From Fen-1077 sp964462865 (GTDB lineage: Bacteria > Chloroflexota > Dehalococcoidia > Dehalococcoidales > RBG-16-60-22): a stretch of DNA of 11,361 nucleotides. The DNA lies in NCBI GenBank assembly GCA_964462865.1, contig CAYWZO010000053.1:1-11361 (forward strand), read 5' to 3'. The notes beneath the pieces were generated by a model, which made no database searches, was not told the DNA's origin, and was given only the letters and a program-made list of their open reading frames with translations. A program made the translations under genes and the position numbers. Shown piece by piece: positions 1-6,244 of the stretch; positions within the stretch are counted from its first letter, which is position 1, and every line of letters begins with the position of its first letter.

Positions 1-452
1 ACCACTATAACTTCTACAGCATCGTCTACGACCCGATGACCACCTGCGGCTGCTGTGAGTGTATTGCCGCTGTCCTGCCCATGTGCAACGGGGTGATGAC
101 GGTAAGCCGGGAATACACCGGAGAGACCCCCTGCGGGATGAGGTTCACAACGCTGGCGGGTACTATCGGCGGCGGCCTGAGCACTCCGGGTTTCGTTGGG
201 CACGGTAAATATAACATTAACCAGAGAAAGTTCCTCACGGCCGATGGCGGTCTGCTGAGAATGGTCTGGATGCCCAAGGTGCTCAAGGAGGAAATCGGCG
301 AACGTTTCAAGGCGAGAGCTGCCGAACTGGGTGTACCTGACCTTCTTGACAAAATTGCCGATGAAACGGTAGGCGTCACCGAGGATGCCATTCTCACCTT
401 CCTCCAGGAGAAGGACCACCCCGCCCTGAAGATGGACCCGATACTGGGCTAA
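1..452 (+). CDS. acsB: CO dehydrogenase/acetyl-CoA synthase, beta (ACS) subunit, C-terminal part
   Basis: This is the 3' end of the acetyl-CoA synthase gene; the start lies left of the window. The readable frame begins at base 3 and gives 149 residues. ACS joins a methyl group from the corrinoid iron-sulfur protein with CO and CoA to make acetyl-CoA at the nickel-iron A-cluster, in the cytoplasm. The fragment holds the Cys-Gly-Cys motif (fragment residues 15-17, in DPMTTCGCCEC), which binds the distal nickel. From the second Cys of that motif to the stop there are 132 residues, the same distance as I recall for the 729-residue Moorella enzyme (Cys597 to the end), so the C-terminus looks complete. 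Conserved-looking stretches such as LPMCNG, TPCGM and LAGTIGGG follow. An acsA (CODH) gene may lie upstream but is not visible. The next gene, acsC, starts 166 bases downstream, after a palindromic repeat. Confidence 0.95.
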   Translation, partial: HYNFYSIVYDPMTTCGCCECIAAVLPMCNGVMTVSREYTGETPCGMRFTTLAGTIGGGLSTPGFVGHGKYNINQRKFLTADGGLLRMVWMPKVLKEEIGERFKARAAELGVPDLLDKIADETVGVTEDAILTFLQEKDHPALKMDPILG

Positions 453-470
453 AAAAGAGAGAATTAATAA

Positions 471-568
471 TGTCATTCTGAGGGAGCGAAGCGACCGAAG
501 AATCCCGGAGTGGGGCTTGATAGTTTGAGTACCCTCCCCCCGAGGCCCTTCGCTTCGCTCAGGGTGAC
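471..568. repeat. Imperfect palindromic intergenic repeat (family 1)
   Basis: The gap between acsB and acsC is mostly filled by an imperfect inverted repeat. The left arm (about 471-500) begins TGTCATTCTGAGGGAGCGAA. The right arm (about 545-568) reads as its reverse complement, TGTCACCCTGAGCGAAGCGA, with small insertions and mismatches. Such GTCATTCTGAG...GAAGCGAAG palindromes recur in intergenic regions of many environmental bacterial genomes, probably as non-autonomous mobile or REP-like elements. There is no T-tract after it, so it is not a clear terminator. No protein is encoded here. Confidence 0.75.
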
Positions 569-604
569 AAAACGATAGCGTTTTTGTGATTATCATACGA
601 GGGA

Positions 605-610
605 AAGGAG
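605..610 (+). promoter_or_regulatory. Ribosome binding site of acsC
   Basis: AAGGAG stands 7 bases before the ATG at 618. It supports that start and shows that acsC is translated independently after the repeat-containing gap. Confidence 0.8.
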
Positions 611-617
611 ACCTGAT

Positions 618-1964
618 ATGGCACTGACTGGTATAGAAATCTTCAAACTGCTGCCCAAAACCAACTGTGGCCAATGTGGCGTGCCCACCTGCCTGGCCTT
701 CGCCATGGCCCTGGCCGCCGGTAAGGCCGAACTCGCCAAATGCCCCCATGTCTCCGAGGAGGCCAAGGCCAAGCTGTCAGAGGCCGCAGCGCCGCCAATT
801 CTACCGGTTACCATTGGCGTCGGCGAAAAGGCGCTGAAAATCGGCGGCGAGACGGTCATGTTCCGCCACGAGAAGAGGTTCGAGAACCCGACCGGCATCG
901 CCATCCTCATCAGCGACACCATGGCCGATGCCGAGATGGACGCCCGGCTGAAGAAAATCGAGGATCTGGTCTACGAAAGGGTCGGCCTTTCGCTTGCAAC
1001 CAACCTGGCCGCCCTGAAAGCCGAATCGGGAGATGGCGCCAAGTTCGCCGCCCTGGCCGGCAAGGTAAAGGCCAATAGTGACGCCAACATTATCCTCATG
1101 AGCGACAAAGCCGATGTCCTGGCCGCCGCGGTGAAGGCCTGCGCCGACCGTAAACCCCTGATATACGCCGCCACTAAAGACAATGTAGACCAGGTAGCTG
1201 CCCTCGCCAAGGAGAACGGCTGCCCGGTGGCCGCCAAGGCCGACAACCTGGAAGAACTGGCCGCCCTGACCGAGAAACTGGCCGCGGCCGGCATCAAGGA
1301 CATTGTACTGGACTCCGGCGCTAGGACGGCAAAACAGGCTCTTGAGGACCAGATAATTATGCGGAGCGCCGCCCTCAACAAGAAATTCCGCCCCCTGGGC
1401 TACCCCACCATCGTCCAGCCGCGCGAAATGACCGACGACCCGATGAAAGAGGCCATGATTGCCGCCATGTTCATCGCCAAGTACGCAGGCATCATTGTCC
1501 TGTCCGATTTCCGCGGCGAGAGCCTCTTCCCGCTGCTGGTGGAACGGCTCAATATCTACACCGACCCGCAGCGGCCGCTGGCCACCACCGAGGGTATCTA
1601 CGAAATCAACAACCCGAACGAAAACTCGCCGCTAATGGTGACATCAAACTTCTCGCTCACTTACTTTCTCGTCTCCGGCGAAATCGAGAACAGCAAGGTG
1701 CCCAGTTATCTTTATGTAAAGGACACCGAAGGCCTTTCGGTGATGACCTCATGGGCGGCCGGCAAATTCTCCGCCGATATCATCGGCCCCGCCATCAAGA
1801 AAAGCGGTATCGAAAATAAAATCAAGCACCGCAAGCTTATCATTCCGGGCTACATCGCCGCCGAGAGCGGCAGCCTCGAAGAAGAACTGCCCGGCTGGGA
1901 GATTCTGGTCGGCCCCAGGGAAGCAGCGAATCTTCCCGCCTATCTCAAGACCTGGAAAACTTAA
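618..1964 (+). CDS. acsC: Corrinoid iron-sulfur protein, large (gamma) subunit
   Basis: The 448-residue product is close to the usual length of AcsC (about 446). The protein carries a methyl group on a cobamide between methyl-H4folate:CFeSP methyltransferase (AcsE) and acetyl-CoA synthase (AcsB). The N-terminal [4Fe-4S] domain shows Cys17, Cys20, Cys25 and Cys42 in the NCGQCGVPTC...KC pattern typical of the family. This cluster is used for reductive reactivation of cobalt. An alpha/beta, probably TIM-barrel, region follows (about 90-320). The C-terminal part (about 325-448, with VTSNFSLTYF and MTSWAAGKFSA) fits the corrinoid-binding domain. The partner small subunit acsD is not next to it: acsE starts 9 bases after the stop. 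No frameshift or missing cluster ligand was seen. Confidence 0.95.
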   Translation: MALTGIEIFKLLPKTNCGQCGVPTCLAFAMALAAGKAELAKCPHVSEEAKAKLSEAAAPPILPVTIGVGEKALKIGGETVMFRHEKRFENPTGIAILISDTMADAEMDARLKKIEDLVYERVGLSLATNLAALKAESGDGAKFAALAGKVKANSDANIILMSDKADVLAAAVKACADRKPLIYAATKDNVDQVAALAKENGCPVAAKADNLEELAALTEKLAAAGIKDIVLDSGARTAKQALEDQIIMRSAALNKKFRPLGYPTIVQPREMTDDPMKEAMIAAMFIAKYAGIIVLSDFRGESLFPLLVERLNIYTDPQRPLATTEGIYEINNPNENSPLMVTSNFSLTYFLVSGEIENSKVPSYLYVKDTEGLSVMTSWAAGKFSADIIGPAIKKSGIENKIKHRKLIIPGYIAAESGSLEEELPGWEILVGPREAANLPAYLKTWKT

Positions 1965-1969
1965 GGAGG
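1963..1969 (+). promoter_or_regulatory. Ribosome binding site of acsE, overlapping the acsC stop
   Basis: AAGGAGG overlaps the last two bases of the acsC TAA stop and lies 4 bases before the acsE ATG at 1974. This suggests that the two genes are translationally coupled. Confidence 0.8.
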
Positions 1970-1973
1970 CAAG

Positions 1974-2852
1974 ATGATTCTCATCGGGGAAAACTTAAAC
2001 GTCATCTCCCATACTCTGGGCCCGGCGCTGAAAGAGAGGAATGCCAGCCCGATTGAAGAAATGGCCAAGGAGGAGACTGCAGCCGGCATCGACCTTATCG
2101 ACCTCAATATCGGCCCCGCCCGTAAGGGCGGCGATGAACTTATGTCCTGGGTGGTCAACACCGTCCAGTCCGTCACCGATAAGATGCTGTCACTGGATAC
2201 CACCAACCTGGATGCCATGGAAGCCGGCCTGAAAGTGAGGAAGGGACCGGTGCTGATGAACTCAATCTCACTCCAGACCAGCCGCATCGACCGGGGGCTG
2301 GAAATAGCCGCCAAATATAATGCCGACCTCATCGGCCTGCTGTGGAGCAACGACGGCATGCCCCGCGACGTGAATGAAAGGGCGATGCACACCGTCGATT
2401 TCGTCTATAAAGCCAACGCGGCGGGCATCCCCAACGAAAGGATTTGGATCGACCCTATCGCCAGCCCCGTCTCGGTGGAAATCAACCAGGTCAAGGCCTG
2501 CGTGGAATTCATGGCCATGCTGGGGGAAATCGCTCCCGGCTGCAAGTCCACCGTGGGCCTTTCCAACGTTTCCAATGGCACCCCCACCGAGCTACGGCCA
2601 TGGCTGAACCGCACCTACATGATTATGCTGATGCGCGGCGGTCTCTATTCGGCCATCGCGGACTCCTTCGACAAAGACCTGATGGCCATTGCCCGCGGAC
2701 AGCGGCCGGACATCATCGAGCTGGTACATAAGGTGATGGACGGGGAAAAACCAGACTTCGCTTCGCTGCCCAAAGAAATGGCCAACTACGCCAAGACTGT
2801 CAGGGTGCTGACGGGAGAGTCGCTCTACTCCCATTCCTGGCTGGAAGTGTAA
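1974..2852 (+). CDS. acsE: 5-methyltetrahydrofolate:corrinoid iron-sulfur protein methyltransferase
   Basis: The product transfers the N5-methyl group of methyl-H4folate to the Co(I) corrinoid of CFeSP, joining the methyl branch to acetyl-CoA synthesis. It has the pterin-binding TIM-barrel hallmarks: IDLNIGPA (42-49), SLDTTN (73-78), MNSIS (95-99), WIDP (158-161) and GLSNVSNG (195-202). Asp75, Asp160 and Asn198 sit where the Moorella enzyme has its pterin-contacting Asp, Asp and Asn residues, as I recall them. At 292 residues it is about 30 longer than the Moorella protein (262). Both ends align in pattern (start MILIGENLNV, end YSHSWLEV), so the extra length seems to be an insertion near residues 230-265. 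The start is fixed by a strong Shine-Dalgarno overlapping the acsC stop. Confidence 0.93.
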   Translation: MILIGENLNVISHTLGPALKERNASPIEEMAKEETAAGIDLIDLNIGPARKGGDELMSWVVNTVQSVTDKMLSLDTTNLDAMEAGLKVRKGPVLMNSISLQTSRIDRGLEIAAKYNADLIGLLWSNDGMPRDVNERAMHTVDFVYKANAAGIPNERIWIDPIASPVSVEINQVKACVEFMAMLGEIAPGCKSTVGLSNVSNGTPTELRPWLNRTYMIMLMRGGLYSAIADSFDKDLMAIARGQRPDIIELVHKVMDGEKPDFASLPKEMANYAKTVRVLTGESLYSHSWLEV

Positions 2853-2863
2853 TAAAAATAACA

Positions 2864-3009
2864 GTCATTGCGAGGAGCCGCAGGCGACGCGGCAATCCCC
2901 TAGTGATAATGTAGCATAATGAAAAATGAAACAGTAATATCAGAAGGCGAAGATGGGGATTGCCACGCCTCCGCCTACGCTAAAGCTCCGGCGGATGGCT
3001 CGCAATGAC
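2864..3009. repeat. Palindromic intergenic repeat (family 2, copy A)
   Basis: The acsE-DUF3786 gap holds a 146-base inverted repeat. The left arm (2864-2900) starts GTCATTGCGAGGAGCCG and ends in GGCAATCCCC. The right arm (2955-3009) starts GGGGATTGCC and ends CTCGCAATGAC, so the outer ends are exact reverse complements. The right arm carries an extra block with its own small hairpin (TCCGCC paired with GGCGGA). The loop (2901-2954) is A/T-rich. Positions 2966-3005 are identical over 40 bases to 6190-6229 in copy B. It is probably a non-autonomous mobile or REP-like element. It encodes nothing credible. Confidence 0.85.
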
Positions 3010-3038
3010 GACTAAAAGTATTGTAAAGTAAGGCTGAT

Positions 3039-3710
3039 ATGACCGGGAAACGCTTAACGGTCCCCGAACCGGGTGTGCGGACACTCGCTCACGAACTGGC
3101 CTATAAGCTTGCCAGAGAACGGCTGGCCGCCGTGGCCGATATTGCCGGGCAATGCCAGCGGTGCGGCGCGCCGTACCTTCCCGGGTCACAGGCCGCGATC
3201 ATCAGACACCTCAACCAATCATATCGCATTGACCTCTCCGGCGGCGAGGTATCGCTCTCCGAAGGTAAAGAGGCCGTCCCCATCCGCGATAAAATCCTTA
3301 TCCTCCACTATTTCCTGCACGCCAGCGGCGCCCCGCTCACCGGCGAGCTGATAACCTATAAAGAACTCAAGGAAGGCATCAACTACTATCCCACCTTCTT
3401 CAAGCGGGCGATAGAACCCATCGTCAATAACTTCAGCGATGACCCGGTAAAATTGCTGGATATTGCCGGGCCGCTGGGCGCGCGTAAAACTGATTATGGC
3501 GATACGGCCGTGACTATCGACGCCTTTCCCCGCGTGCCCCTGACCATCGTTCTATGGCAGGGGGACAATGAGTTCGCTCCGGACGGGAATATCCTGTTCG
3601 ATAGCACCATACCGGACTACCTTCCCACCGAGGATATTACGATATTGTGCGAAGTAATAGCCTGGCGGCTCGTCAGGCTTTTAAAGACTGGAGGTGATCA
3701 CCCTGGCTAA
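3039..3710 (+). CDS. DUF3786-like protein of unknown function in the Wood-Ljungdahl cluster
   Basis: The product has 223 residues and no known catalytic motif. By pattern it resembles the DUF3786 family: a central KILILHYFLHASGAPLTGEL stretch, then an ITYKEL...YYPTFFKRAIEPIV region, a glycine-rich turn near 150-165 (GPLGARKTDYGD), and a C-terminal PLTIVLWQGDNEF...DYLPTEDITIL segment. A CxxC pair (Cys39, Cys42, in GQCQRCG) near the N-terminus could bind a metal or Fe-S cluster. No signal peptide or membrane segment is apparent, so it is probably cytoplasmic. Its position between acsE and the formate dehydrogenase genes suggests a role in corrinoid protein, metal-cluster or one-carbon metabolism; this is inference from context only. 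A TAAGG motif (3029-3033) lies 5 bases before the ATG. Its 3' end overlaps the signals and start of the next gene. Confidence 0.75.
   Translation: MTGKRLTVPEPGVRTLAHELAYKLARERLAAVADIAGQCQRCGAPYLPGSQAAIIRHLNQSYRIDLSGGEVSLSEGKEAVPIRDKILILHYFLHASGAPLTGELITYKELKEGINYYPTFFKRAIEPIVNNFSDDPVKLLDIAGPLGARKTDYGDTAVTIDAFPRVPLTIVLWQGDNEFAPDGNILFDSTIPDYLPTEDITILCEVIAWRLVRLLKTGGDHPG
3690..3700 (+). promoter_or_regulatory. Extended Shine-Dalgarno of the NuoE-like gene, pointing to a CTG start
   Basis: GGAGGTGATCA is a long match to the complement of the 16S rRNA 3' tail. It contains the GTG at 3694, so that codon is part of the ribosome binding site rather than a likely start. The first start-like codon at proper spacing in frame is CTG at 3703, 8 bases after the GGAGG core. 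Confidence 0.65.
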
Positions 3711-4194
3711 AGACACGCTTACCAAGGCCGATGTTGATGACAAGCTAAAAGAAATCTTTTCACGCCACAAAGGCGAAAAACACGAGCTTATCACCATTTT
3801 ACAAGAGACGCAGGAAAAGTTCCGCTACTTGCCGGCGGCCGCCATGCAGGAAATATCCGGATTTTTGCATGTGCCCGAGGCCACCATTTACGGGGTCAGC
3901 ACCTTCTACGCCCAGTTCAAGCTGACACCTCTGGGCAAAAGAGTGATACGCGTCTGCCGGGGCACCGCCTGCCACGTGCGCGGCTCGGGCAAGGTGCTCG
4001 CCGAAATAGAAAAACGGCTCGGTATCAAGGCCGGCCAGACCACGGAAGACCGAGAATACACCCTGGAGACGGTGGCCTGCATCGGCGCCTGCGCCCTGGC
4101 CCCGACGATGACCATCGACAGCGAGACCTACGGCAAGATGACGACCAAGAAAGTCGCGGAGGTTTTAGGTGACAGAAGCAGCAAAACCGAATAA
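3703..4194 (+). CDS. NuoE/HydC-like [2Fe-2S] thioredoxin-fold subunit
   Basis: The protein is a small electron-transfer subunit of the NuoE/HoxE/HydC family, expected to carry one [2Fe-2S] cluster and pair with the NuoF-like flavoprotein encoded next. The cluster ligands are visible as CRGTAC and CIGAC: Cys85, Cys90, Cys126 and Cys130 counted from the CTG at 3703 (add 3 for the GTG at 3694). The N-terminal helical part contains QEKFRYLP and the typical YGVSTFYAQF motif. Length is 163 residues from CTG or 166 from GTG, within the usual range. I prefer CTG because the GTG lies inside a near-perfect ribosome binding site. The beginning overlaps the end of the DUF3786 gene, and the end overlaps the start of the NuoF-like gene by 26 bases, so the three genes are probably translationally coupled. 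Confidence 0.9.
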   Translation: MAKDTLTKADVDDKLKEIFSRHKGEKHELITILQETQEKFRYLPAAAMQEISGFLHVPEATIYGVSTFYAQFKLTPLGKRVIRVCRGTACHVRGSGKVLAEIEKRLGIKAGQTTEDREYTLETVACIGACALAPTMTIDSETYGKMTTKKVAEVLGDRSSKTE

Positions 4195-6064
4195 CGGCAA
4201 TCAACGCACCATATTTATCTGCCAGGGAACGGGCTGCGTCTCCGGCAAGTCCCTGGAAATTACCGCAGCCCTGAAAAAGGCTATTGCCGAAAAGGGCTTG
4301 AAAAATGTCAGCGTGGACTTCACCGGGTGCCACGGCTTCTGCGAGCAGGGCCCGGTGGCGATAGTCGAGCCGGAAGGCATTTTCTACGCCCATGTGACCC
4401 TGAACGATGTCCCGGAAATCGTGGAGTCGCACCTGGAGGGCGGCAAGCCGGTCGAGCGCCTTTTCTATAAAGACCCAGCAACCGGACAGCCGGTGCAGTA
4501 TCATAAGGACATAAAATTTTACAGCATGCAGCAGCGTATCATCCTGCGCAACTGCGGCCGCATCAACCCGGAAAGAATCGAAGACTACATCGCCACCGGC
4601 GGCTACGAGTCCCTGAAAAAAGTACTCAAAGAGATGACGCCGGCGCAGGTCATCGATGAAATCAAGCGCTCCGGCCTGCGGGGACGCGGTGGCGCCGGTT
4701 TCCCCACCGGCACCAAGTGGGAGTTCTGCTATAACGTTAAGGCCGACCAGAAATACATGATTTGCAACGCTGACGAGGGCGACCCCGGCGCTTTTATGGA
4801 CCGCAGCACCATGGAGGGCGACCCCAATACCGTCCTCGAAGGTATAACCATCGCCGCCTACGCCATCGGCGCCTCGGAAGGATACATTTACATCCGCGCC
4901 GAGTACCCGCTCGCTGTAAAGCGCGTGCGGCTGGCCATCCAGCAGGCCGAGGCCAAAGGCTTCAGCGGCGATAAAATCCAGGGCTCGGATTTCAGCTTCC
5001 ACATCCACGTCAAGGAAGGCGCTGGCGCCTTCGTCTGCGGCGAGGAGACGGCCTTGCTGGCTTCCATCGAAGGCAAGCGCGGCATGCCCCGCTCCCGCCC
5101 CCCCTTCCCGGCTACCTCAGGACTATGGGGGAAACCGACCACCATCAATAACGTCAAGTCACTGGCCACCGTGCCGGTCATCATCGCCCGCGGTGCGGAC
5201 TGGTACGCCAGCACCGGCACCGAAAAAAGTAAGGGGACATGCGTCTTCGCCCTGACCGGTAAAATCGCCAACAGCGGCCTTATCGAAGTACCTATGGGCA
5301 TCAAACTCCGCGAAATTATCTACGAAATCGGCGGCGGTATCCCCGGCAATAAAAAATTCAAGGCCGTCCAGACCGGCGGCCCCTCCGGCGGGTGCCTGCC
5401 GGAAACGTCTCTCGACCAGCCGGTAGATTATGAGTCTCTATCCGCCGCCGGCTCGATGATGGGCTCGGGCGGCATGGTCGTCATGGACGAAGATACGTGT
5501 ATGGTGGATGTCGCCCGCTACTTCCTCTCCTTCACCCAGGCCGAGTCCTGCGGCAAGTGTGTCCCCTGCCGTGTCGGTACCAAGCAGATGCTGGATATCC
5601 TAGAAAGAATCTGCCGCGGTGAAGGTGTGCCGGAGGATATCCCTCTGCTCCAGAAGCTGGGCGAAGATATCAAGGCCGGGTCTCTCTGCGCACTGGGGCA
5701 GACTGCCCCCAATCCCGTTCTGACCACCCTACGCTACTTCCTGAATGAATACGAGGCCCACATCAATGAAAAGACCTGCCCGGCCCTGTCATGCCAGTCG
5801 CTGATTAATTTTTATATCCTGCCGGACAAGTGCCAGGGCTGCGGCATCTGCCTGCGCCAGTGTCCCGCCGGGGCCATCATTGGCGATAAGAGAATGGTGC
5901 ACGTCATTAATCAGGACAAGTGCGTCAAGTGCGGCACCTGTCTCGAGGTCTGCCCCGCACGCTTCGCTGCCGTCGTCAAGGTATCCGGGAAGAAGCTGGA
6001 CGTCCCTGCCGAGCCGACGCCGGTAACCGCGGAAAAACCGAAGGCTTCTCCGGCGGCGACATAA
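4169..6064 (+). CDS. NuoF/HydB-like flavoprotein, NAD(P)H-binding subunit of the formate dehydrogenase complex
   Basis: The 631-residue product has the multi-domain layout of HydB/HndC/HylB proteins. It starts with a thioredoxin-like [2Fe-2S] domain (Cys18, Cys23, Cys54, Cys58). The NuoF core has the FMN/NAD-binding glycine-rich GRGGAGFPTG motif (about 171-182) and NADEGDPGAF (200-209), then a [4Fe-4S] site (Cys461, Cys464, Cys467, Cys507). A linker with His531, Cys537 and Cys542 resembles the zinc site of bifurcating HydB proteins. The C-terminus is a two-cluster ferredoxin (Cys555/558/561/565 and Cys585/588/591/595). It should move electrons between NAD(P)H, the NuoE-like protein and FdhA, perhaps with ferredoxin. 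The start is GTG, with GGAGG at 4158-4162 six bases ahead, inside the preceding gene. The last 30 residues are a Pro/Ala/Lys-rich tail. Choice of NAD or NADP cannot be read from the sequence. Confidence 0.92.
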   Translation: MTEAAKPNNGNQRTIFICQGTGCVSGKSLEITAALKKAIAEKGLKNVSVDFTGCHGFCEQGPVAIVEPEGIFYAHVTLNDVPEIVESHLEGGKPVERLFYKDPATGQPVQYHKDIKFYSMQQRIILRNCGRINPERIEDYIATGGYESLKKVLKEMTPAQVIDEIKRSGLRGRGGAGFPTGTKWEFCYNVKADQKYMICNADEGDPGAFMDRSTMEGDPNTVLEGITIAAYAIGASEGYIYIRAEYPLAVKRVRLAIQQAEAKGFSGDKIQGSDFSFHIHVKEGAGAFVCGEETALLASIEGKRGMPRSRPPFPATSGLWGKPTTINNVKSLATVPVIIARGADWYASTGTEKSKGTCVFALTGKIANSGLIEVPMGIKLREIIYEIGGGIPGNKKFKAVQTGGPSGGCLPETSLDQPVDYESLSAAGSMMGSGGMVVMDEDTCMVDVARYFLSFTQAESCGKCVPCRVGTKQMLDILERICRGEGVPEDIPLLQKLGEDIKAGSLCALGQTAPNPVLTTLRYFLNEYEAHINEKTCPALSCQSLINFYILPDKCQGCGICLRQCPAGAIIGDKRMVHVINQDKCVKCGTCLEVCPARFAAVVKVSGKKLDVPAEPTPVTAEKPKASPAAT

Positions 6065-6073
6065 AAAATACCT

Positions 6074-6094
6074 CCTCTCCCCTTGAGGGAGAGG
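6074..6094. repeat. Short perfect hairpin repeat
   Basis: CCTCTCCC (6074-6081) pairs perfectly with GGGAGAGG (6087-6094) around a CTTGA loop. It is followed by a related G-rich tail to about 6110. This CCTCTCCC...GAGGTGAGGGG pattern recurs between genes in many bacteria. There is no T-run after it, so a terminator is not supported. Confidence 0.6.
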
Positions 6095-6119
6095 ATTGAG
6101 GTGAGGGGGATAAAAGAGC

Positions 6120-6233
6120 GTCATTGCGAGGAGCCGAAGGCGACGTGGCAATCCCCAGCTATAATGTAAGACAATGAGCGGGATTGCCGCGCCTCCGCCT
6201 ACGCTAAAGCTCCGGCGGATGGCTCGCAACGAC
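6120..6233. repeat. Palindromic intergenic repeat (family 2, copy B)
   Basis: This is a 114-base relative of the repeat at 2864-3009, in the same orientation. The left arm (6120-6156) differs from copy A at two positions. The right arm (6180-6233) shares a 40-base identical block (6190-6229 against 2966-3005). The loop is shorter (23 against 54 bases), though both loops begin with a similar ATAATGTA stretch. The right end stops only 11 bases before the ATG of the formate dehydrogenase gene, so it forms most of that gene's 5' leader. Confidence 0.85.
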
Positions 6234-6244
6234 ACAGTAGTATT

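Noticed and set aside
471..568. Palindromes as intrinsic terminators, tRNA genes or CRISPR units
   Set aside because: They have no T-run, no cloverleaf or anticodon pattern, and no regular direct repeats with spacers. They match the dispersed intergenic palindrome type.
3694..3696. GTG at 3694 as the start of the NuoE-like gene
   Set aside because: It is part of the GGAGGTGATC ribosome binding site and has no such site of its own. It is kept only as an alternative.
4025..5008. Minus-strand open frame of 327 codons
   Set aside because: It is antisense to the clearly conserved NuoE/NuoF-like genes. G+C-rich codon bias creates long antisense frames, and no recognisable domain is present.
5789..6235. 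Minus-strand open frame of 148 codons over the NuoF-fdhA gap
   Set aside because: It is a translation of the repeats (it contains the familiar spurious peptide HLNPLPQGER) plus the antisense of the NuoF-like ferredoxin domain.
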